Shown piece after piece: positions 4,965 through 9,288 of a stretch of 9,288 nucleotides of DNA. This DNA is from a bacterium (lineage in GTDB: Bacteria > Patescibacteria > Paceibacteria > UBA9973 > UBA2103). Made by a program: the position numbers and the translations under genes. The stretch is taken from NCBI GenBank assembly GCA_021812925.1, contig JAKAMK010000029.1:1-9288 (forward strand), written 5' to 3'. Each line of letters starts with the position of its first letter. Positions within the stretch are counted from its first letter, which is position 1. The notes beneath the pieces are model-generated. The model worked only from the letters and a program-made list of their open reading frames with translations, had not been told where the DNA came from and ran no database searches.

Positions 4965-5495
4965 ATGAGCCGTCTTGCACGAAAACCGATCCAGCTTGGG
5001 AAGGCCGAAGTCACGGTCTCGGGCGCTACGCTTACCGTGAAGGGTCCGAAGGCGACGCTCACGAAGCAGGTCCATCCGGCGGTCACCATCACGGTAGACG
5101 GGAAGGAGGCGACCATCGCGCCGCGCGACCGCTCGCGCGAGGCACGCGCCCTTACGGGCACCTTCGTCGCGCACCTGAAGAACATGGTGCAGGGCGTCGA
5201 GACGCCGTTTTCGAAGAAGCTCGTCTTGGAAGGTGTCGGGTACCGCTTCGAACTCAAGGGCAAGCAGCTCTCTATGAACGTCGGCTTCTCGCACCCGGTC
5301 TTGCTCGATATCCCGGAGGGCGTGACGGCGACCTTGGAGAAGAACGTGCTCACGCTCGAGAGCGCGAACAAGGAGATGCTCGGACAGTTCGCAGCGAACG
5401 TCCGCGGCGTGAAGGAGCCGGAACCGTATCTCGGTAAGGGCATACGCTACGAGAACGAGGTGGTCCGCCGCAAGCAGGGCAAGAAGGCCGTATAA
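4965..5495 (+). CDS. rplF: Large-subunit ribosomal protein L6 (uL6)
   Basis: L6 binds 23S rRNA near the sarcin-ricin loop and the L7/L12 stalk base, where translation factors dock. The 176-residue product has two tandem repeats of the same fold: an N-terminal domain starting [11 protein letters not shown] with [12 protein letters not shown], and a C-terminal domain with [36 protein letters not shown] and the terminal signature [20 protein letters not shown] followed by QGKKAV. All are canonical and length is typical. The 10-nt spacer after rpsH (TGAGCATCAT) has no Shine-Dalgarno. rplR follows after 5 nt. Confidence 0.97.
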   Translation: MSRLARKPIQLGKAEVTVSGATLTVKGPKATLTKQVHPAVTITVDGKEATIAPRDRSREARALTGTFVAHLKNMVQGVETPFSKKLVLEGVGYRFELKGKQLSMNVGFSHPVLLDIPEGVTATLEKNVLTLESANKEMLGQFAANVRGVKEPEPYLGKGIRYENEVVRRKQGKKAV

Positions 5496-5500
5496 CGATT

Positions 5501-5851
5501 ATGACTACTACCGCTCCATCCAAGAATGCACTCCGCCTGCGCCGCCACGCGCGCGTGCGCGCGAAGGTCTCAGGCACGGCGACGCGTCCGCGTCTCGCCG
5601 TGTTCAAGAGCAACAAGTACGTCTCGGCGCAGCTCATCGACGATCGCGCAGGCAAGACGCTTGCGTCGGCTTCTGGCAAGACGCTCGGCGGTACGCAGTC
5701 AGAGCAGGCGAAGAAGGTCGCTGAGGCTCTCGCAAAGAGCGCCAAGGAGGCGGGTATCACCACGGTGGTGTTCGACCGCGGCGGCTACCAGTACACCGGA
5801 CTTATAAAGACGCTTGCGGATACGGCACGCGAGAACGGGCTCACTTTCTAA
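5501..5851 (+). CDS. rplR: Large-subunit ribosomal protein L18 (uL18)
   Basis: L18 binds 5S rRNA together with L5 and anchors it in the central protuberance. The 116-residue product has a basic N-terminal segment ([20 protein letters not shown]), [19 protein letters not shown] (about residues 29-47), a helical middle with [18 protein letters not shown], and the C-terminal signature [20 protein letters not shown] followed by ARENGLTF. Length and motifs are normal. The first residues MTTTAPS form a small extension. It starts 5 nt after rplF, and rpsE starts 6 nt after its stop. Confidence 0.97.
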   Translation: MTTTAPSKNALRLRRHARVRAKVSGTATRPRLAVFKSNKYVSAQLIDDRAGKTLASASGKTLGGTQSEQAKKVAEALAKSAKEAGITTVVFDRGGYQYTGLIKTLADTARENGLTF

Positions 5852-5857
5852 TACTCC

Positions 5858-6448
5858 ATGACTACGACGACGGAACAGCAGAGTACGGCGGCACCTGCGC
5901 AGCAGCAGGGAGGACCGCAGCGCGGCGGCCGCGGCAGTGCAGACCGCGGCGGGCGCGGCGCTATCCGCGGCCGTGCTGAGCGCCGTCCGCGCGGCGGCCG
6001 GCTCCCTCGCGAGCGCAGCGAGTTCGACTCGGTCACTATCGACGTACGCCGCGTGGCGCGCGTCATGGCCGGCGGTCGCCGTTTCAATTTCAGCATAACG
6101 GTCGTCATCGGCGACAAAAAGGGCCGCGTGGGCGTCGGCATCGGCAAGGCGGCAGACACCGCTCTTGCGATAGACAAGGCGACACGCGACGCGAAGAAGC
6201 ACATGATCACCATCGTGCGCACGCCGTCGAACTCCATCCCGCATGCCGTTACGGCGAAGACCGCTTCGGCAGTCGTCGAGATAATCCCGTCGAAGGGTCG
6301 CGGCCTCGTCGCAGGGAGCGCCATGCGCACCGTGCTCGACCTCGGCGGCGTGACCGACGTGGTGACGAAGATTCACTCGCGCTCGAAGAACAAGCTCGCC
6401 ATCGCTCGCGCGACGGTCGAGGCCTTGAAGCAGCTCCGCGCTCGTTAA
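5858..6448 (+). CDS. rpsE: Small-subunit ribosomal protein S5 (uS5) with RGG-rich N-terminal extension
   Basis: S5 contributes to mRNA unwinding at the entry channel and to decoding accuracy. The 196-residue product has the S5 core from about residue 55: double-stranded-RNA-binding-like domain with RRVARVMAGGRRFNFSITVV, then GDKKGRVGVGIGKAAD, and C-terminal PSKGRGLVAGSAMRTVLDLG and KNKLAIARATVEAL. The first ~53 residues are an added low-complexity tail: Gln/Thr-rich to about 18, then Arg/Gly-rich (QRGGRGSADRGGRG, RRPRGGRLPRERS), like eukaryotic RGG boxes. The downstream start choice is constrained because the next ATG is inside the core. rplO follows after only 10 nt, so there is no room for rpmD (L30), which usually lies between. 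Confidence 0.97.
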   Translation: MTTTTEQQSTAAPAQQQGGPQRGGRGSADRGGRGAIRGRAERRPRGGRLPRERSEFDSVTIDVRRVARVMAGGRRFNFSITVVIGDKKGRVGVGIGKAADTALAIDKATRDAKKHMITIVRTPSNSIPHAVTAKTASAVVEIIPSKGRGLVAGSAMRTVLDLGGVTDVVTKIHSRSKNKLAIARATVEALKQLRAR

Positions 6449-6458
6449 TTTCCGTACC

Positions 6459-6911
6459 ATGCAGCTCCACACTCTCACTCCTCGCACGAAGACCAAGAAG
6501 CCGGCTCCAGTCGGCCGTGGCGGTAAGCGCGGCAAGACGAGCGGTCGCGGCGGCAAGGGCCAGACGGCCCGCGCGGGCCACAAGATCCGCCCGGAAGTCC
6601 GCGACCTCGTGAAGAAGCTCCCGAAGCGCCGCGGTCACGGTAAGAACCGCTCGCGCACCGTCCGCACGAACCGCATCCCGCTCGCTGCAGTGAACCTCGC
6701 GGCGCTTGAGGCGAACTACGAGAAGGGCCAGACCGTCTCTCCGGCGACCTTGCTCGCGAAAGGTCTCGTACGCCGCAACAAGGGCCGCGCTCCGACGGTG
6801 AAAATCCTCGGCACGGGCTCTCTCACGAAGCCGGTCGTCATCGAGAAATGCACGCTCTCGGCCTCGGCGCGAGAAGCGCTCGAGAAGGCGGGCGCTACCA
6901 TTCATGCTTAG
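6459..6911 (+). CDS. rplO: Large-subunit ribosomal protein L15 (uL15)
   Basis: L15 is a late-assembling 50S protein whose long basic N-terminal extension threads into 23S rRNA. The 150-residue product begins MQLHTLTPRTKTKKPAPVGR, then GGKRGKTSGRGGKGQTARAG (the glycine/basic family signature), continues PKRRGHGKNRSRT, and has a C-terminal globular domain with VNLAALEANYEKGQTVSPAT, LLAKGLVRRNKGRAPTVKIL and CTLSASAREALEKAGATI. Length is normal. It directly follows rpsE with no rpmD between them. Its last 8 nt overlap the secY start (ATGCTTAG), linking their translation. Confidence 0.97.
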   Translation: MQLHTLTPRTKTKKPAPVGRGGKRGKTSGRGGKGQTARAGHKIRPEVRDLVKKLPKRRGHGKNRSRTVRTNRIPLAAVNLAALEANYEKGQTVSPATLLAKGLVRRNKGRAPTVKILGTGSLTKPVVIEKCTLSASAREALEKAGATIHA

Positions 6912-8178
6912 CCAGTTTTCCAGGAAACTTAAACTCGCATTCGGTGACACCGAAATCAGGAACCGCATCCTCTTCCTCGCGGGTGCGTTGGCGCTCTTCC
7001 GTCTCCTCGCGGCCATTCCTATACCGGGCGTCGATAAGGCTGCGCTCGCGCAGTTCTTCTCGTCGAACCAATTCCTCGGGCTCCTGAACATATTCTCCGG
7101 AGGCGGACTCTCGCGCCTCTCTATCGTCATGCTCGGCGTCGGTCCCTACATCACCTCGAGCATCATCATGCAGCTCGGGACCATCATCTTCCCGCAGGTG
7201 AAGAACGCGTATTTCGAGGAGGGTGAAGCGGGTCGCGCGAAGTTCATACAGTGGAGTCGCTTGCTCACGATTCCCATCGCGGTCTTGCAGGCTATCGGCT
7301 TCCTGCTCTTGCTACAGAGCCAGGGCGTCATCGTGCAGCAGGGTGCCGTGGGGCTCCTCGCGAACATCGCGCTCGTGACGGGCGGTTCGATGCTCCTCAT
7401 GTGGATCGGCGAGCTCGTGACCGAGTTCGGCATCGGCAACGGCGTCTCGCTCATCATCTTCGCCGGCATCATGGCGCGCGTGCCGAGCGGTATCTCCGAG
7501 ACGCTCTTCGCGTCTACCGCCTCTCAGATTCCGGCATACGTCGCGTTCATCGTGCTCGCGCTCGTGATGACCTACGCGGTCGTGGTGGTGTCCGACGCGG
7601 AGCGTTCCATCCCTATCGCCTACGCGCGTGCGGTGCGCGGCGCGGCGATGCAGCAGGGCGCAGCGACCTACCTCCCGATACGTCTCCTCCAGGCAGGCGT
7701 GATTCCTATCATCTTCGCGCTCTCGCTCCTGCTCTTGCCGCAGATGGCGCTCTCGATGCTCGCCGGCCTCCACGTGGGCTTCGCACAGGGTGCCTCGCTC
7801 TGGTACAGCACGTTCCTCTCGAACCCGTGGCAGTACGGTTCGGTGTACTTCATACTCGTCGTCCTCTTCACGTACTTTTACACGGCAGTCACGTTCGAGC
7901 CGTCGCGCGTTGCGGAGAACCTCCAGAAGTCGGGCGCGTTCGTGCCGGGCGTCCGTCCGGGCAACGAGACGGAGTCCTACATCGGCGCGGTCGTGAATCG
8001 CGTGACCTTGCCGGGCGCGGTCTTCCTCGGTCTCATCGCGGTCGCGCCGAGCGTCATCCAGGGCCTCACGGGCGTGACGACGCTCGTCCTCGGCGGTACC
8101 GCGCTCCTCATCGCCGTGCAGGTGGCGCTCGACCTCGCGCAGAAGATAGACGCGCAGGTGTCGCTCCGCGAGTACTAA
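6904..8178 (+). CDS. secY: Protein translocase channel subunit SecY
   Basis: SecY forms the membrane pore of the Sec translocon, used with SecE/SecG, SecA and the ribosome. The 424-residue product has ten hydrophobic segments, roughly at 21-40, 73-95, 119-138, 150-170, 177-197, 211-230, 262-285, 311-330, 364-383 and 392-411. Signature segments are present: the plug region (FLGLLNIFSGGGLSRLSI), MLGVGPYITSSIIMQL, FGIGNGVSLIIFAGI, the cytosolic loop AERSIPIAYARAVRG, ATYLPIRLLQAGVIPIIFA, and FEPSRVAENLQKSGAFVPGV with RPGNETESYI before helix 9. The C-terminus QKIDAQVSLREY is canonical. Length is normal. The start overlaps rplO by 8 nt. Instead of adk or map directly after it, gmk follows after 18 nt. 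Confidence 0.97.
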   Translation: MLSQFSRKLKLAFGDTEIRNRILFLAGALALFRLLAAIPIPGVDKAALAQFFSSNQFLGLLNIFSGGGLSRLSIVMLGVGPYITSSIIMQLGTIIFPQVKNAYFEEGEAGRAKFIQWSRLLTIPIAVLQAIGFLLLLQSQGVIVQQGAVGLLANIALVTGGSMLLMWIGELVTEFGIGNGVSLIIFAGIMARVPSGISETLFASTASQIPAYVAFIVLALVMTYAVVVVSDAERSIPIAYARAVRGAAMQQGAATYLPIRLLQAGVIPIIFALSLLLLPQMALSMLAGLHVGFAQGASLWYSTFLSNPWQYGSVYFILVVLFTYFYTAVTFEPSRVAENLQKSGAFVPGVRPGNETESYIGAVVNRVTLPGAVFLGLIAVAPSVIQGLTGVTTLVLGGTALLIAVQVALDLAQKIDAQVSLREY

Positions 8179-8183
8179 TCCGG

Positions 8184-8189
8184 TACACT
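8184..8189 (+). promoter_or_regulatory. Possible -10 box for a leaderless gmk transcript
   Basis: TACACT (four of six matches to TATAAT) ends 7 nt before the GTG start of gmk. Transcription starting 7-8 nt downstream would begin at the start codon itself. No good -35 box is visible at the right distance (TCGCTC inside secY), so this is weak. Confidence 0.28.
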
Positions 8190-8196
8190 GAGTCCC

Positions 8197-8781
8197 GTGA
8201 AAGGCACGTTTATCGTCATCTCGGGACCCTCAGGAAGCGGAAAGGGGACACTCATCGAGCACGCTCGCGAGAAGTATCCATCCATCGTGTTCGCTCGCTC
8301 GCTCGTGTCGCGCGCTCGCCGTCCAGGCGAAGAGCATTCTGCTACCTACCTCTTCACGACCGCGGAGGACTTCAAGCAGAAGATAGAGGCCGGCGAATTC
8401 CTCGAGTGGGCTATCTACAGCGGCAACTACTACGGCACGTTGAAGTCAGAAGTCCTACCGTACATCGAGGAAGGCAAGACCGTGCTCAAGGAGATAGAGA
8501 CGCAGGGCGCGCGCCAAGTGATTGCCGCCATGCCGCGAGAACAGGTGAAGCTCGTGTTCATTGATTCAGGTTCCTGGCAGGATATGGAGACGCGTATCAA
8601 GGCGCGCGCGCCGATCTCGGACGACGAACTCGCGAAACGCAAACGGCATTATGAAGAGGAGATGCTATTCATGCCGACTGCCGATTACGTCGTGAAGAAC
8701 GAAGAGGGTCGTTTCGAGGAGACATCACGGCAGTTCGACCAAATTATCATGTCAGTGCTACACTCCGAACATGCCGCATAG
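8197..8781 (+). CDS. gmk: Guanylate kinase
   Basis: Gmk transfers phosphate from ATP to GMP (or dGMP), giving GDP for GTP synthesis. The 194-residue product has a P-loop GPSGSGKGT at residues 10-18, the GMP-binding SRARRPGE (38-45) and Y51, FLEWAIYSGNYYG (68-80), and EIETQGARQV (99-108). In the last motif the usual Asp of IDxQGA is Glu (E101), a conservative change. The lid and C-terminal part (KARAPISDDELAKRKRHYEE, then ADYVVKNEE) are normal. The start is GTG at 8197, immediately before MKGTFIVISGPSG; no ATG fits and no Shine-Dalgarno is present. The gene follows secY after 18 nt and overlaps the next kinase by 11 nt. Confidence 0.95.
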   Translation: MKGTFIVISGPSGSGKGTLIEHAREKYPSIVFARSLVSRARRPGEEHSATYLFTTAEDFKQKIEAGEFLEWAIYSGNYYGTLKSEVLPYIEEGKTVLKEIETQGARQVIAAMPREQVKLVFIDSGSWQDMETRIKARAPISDDELAKRKRHYEEEMLFMPTADYVVKNEEGRFEETSRQFDQIIMSVLHSEHAA

Positions 8782-9288
8782 TAATCGCGAAATCCGCACC
8801 ATCCTCTTCATCGGTCGCCCTGGAAGCGGCAAGGAGACCCAGGCTCGTCGGCTTGCCGACGAGACCGGCTTCCATCTTTTCTCCACGGGAGAGCGCTTCC
8901 GCGAGCTCCGCGAGCACCGCGACGCCTTGGGCGAGCGGGTGAAGCAGGTCTACGACACGGGGAAGCTCATGCCCACGTGGTTTGCCGACTACCTCTTCGA
9001 GGACGCACTCCTCCGGCTCCCGCACGGGACCGGTGTCATCTTCGAGGGCACGGGCCGCTGGCGTGAGGAAGCGGAGCTCTTCGACGAGGTCGCGTCGTGG
9101 CTCGGCCGGCCATATCGCGCCATCAACCTCGACGTGAGCGAAGAGGAAGCGATGCGCCGTCAGCTTTCTCGCGCGCAGGTCTCAGACCGCCCGGACAGCA
9201 ATTCTACGGAGAAGATCCGCGTGCGGTTCCAGGAATTCAGGGAGCACACCCAGGGCGCCATCGACCTCTTCCGCGAGAAAGGAGCACT
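8771..9288 (+). CDS. Adenylate-kinase-family nucleoside monophosphate kinase, divergent, 3' end outside window
   Basis: At least 172 residues are present, cut by the window end. The P-loop is GRPGSGKETQ (15-24), matching the Adk GxPGxGKGTQ except for Glu at the last Gly (E22). The NMP-binding motif STGERFRE (38-45) keeps the Thr and Arg. The DGFPR motif is replaced by EGTGR (92-96), keeping only the Arg. A lid-less short form is suggested: the RxDD motif appears as DRPDSN (139-144) with the second Asp lost, followed by STEKIRVRFQEFREHT. The reaction is probably ATP plus NMP giving ADP plus NDP, most likely AMP, but specificity could differ. The position after secY fits the usual place of adk. 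It starts inside gmk (11-nt overlap), with no Shine-Dalgarno. I withhold the symbol adk because of the motif changes. Confidence 0.85.
   Translation, partial: MPHSNREIRTILFIGRPGSGKETQARRLADETGFHLFSTGERFRELREHRDALGERVKQVYDTGKLMPTWFADYLFEDALLRLPHGTGVIFEGTGRWREEAELFDEVASWLGRPYRAINLDVSEEEAMRRQLSRAQVSDRPDSNSTEKIRVRFQEFREHTQGAIDLFREKGA

Noticed and set aside
5699..6583. Long antisense open frames over rplR/rpsE/rplO (also 3184-3834 and 6249-7130 on the minus strand)
   Set aside because: They mirror well-identified ribosomal genes. Long antisense frames are expected when third positions are nearly all G or C; the products are Arg/Ala/Leu-rich low-quality sequences.
7251..8564. 437-codon plus-strand frame overlapping secY and gmk
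   Set aside because: It is an out-of-frame reading of two certain genes and is extremely rich in Arg, His and Ala, typical of a shadow frame.
1..9288. CRISPR array, defence system, tRNA or rRNA gene
   Set aside because: No regularly spaced repeats, no recognised defence protein, and no tRNA- or rRNA-like segment was seen. The window is mostly a conserved ribosomal cluster.

Overview
The window is a ribosomal-protein gene cluster, equivalent to the 3' part of the S10 operon plus the spc operon. It runs rpsS-rplV-rpsC-rplP-rpmC-rpsQ-rplN-rplX-rplE, then a break, then rpsN-rpsH-rplF-rplR-rpsE-rplO-secY, followed by guanylate kinase and an adenylate-kinase-like gene cut by the window end. All real genes are on the + strand, except a doubtful partial frame at the left edge. 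The DNA is GC-rich with strong G/C third-position bias (CTC, CGC, AAG, GCG, ACG). rpmD (uL30) is absent between rpsE and rplO, L24 is very short, ribosomal genes lack Shine-Dalgarno motifs, and a divergent nucleoside monophosphate kinase follows. Together these point to a GC-rich member of the Candidate Phyla Radiation (Patescibacteria, probably Parcubacteria-like). That assignment is an inference.

Region 1 (1-222): the left edge holds no rplB or other upstream S10-operon gene. It contains a possible minus-strand gene start, a good sigma-70-type promoter (TTGACG, 17 nt, TATCTT) and a small hairpin, then rpsS. Region 2 (223-3670): nine ribosomal genes separated by 2-14 nt, ending at a perfect 12-bp terminator-like hairpin. 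Region 3 (3671-4298): an interruption between rplE and rpsN, where bacteria normally have these genes adjacent. It holds a 155-nt element bounded by 24-nt inverted repeats with nested hairpins, a 68-residue two-helix membrane protein with the only strong Shine-Dalgarno seen here, an intrinsic terminator, and a new promoter (TTGACG, 17 nt, TACAGT) with its own leader hairpin. Region 4 (4299-8178): rpsN to secY, tightly packed with two overlaps. Region 5 (8179-9288): gmk with a GTG start, overlapping an adk-like gene.

The ribosomal genes supply the two subunits, SecY supplies the membrane channel for nascent proteins, and the two kinases supply nucleotides, so the cluster is a growth-linked unit. 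It appears to be transcribed from at least two promoters. The most unusual content is in region 3 and in the matching layout of the two ribosomal leaders. I do not see a defence system, CRISPR array, tRNA, rRNA or identifiable transposase.
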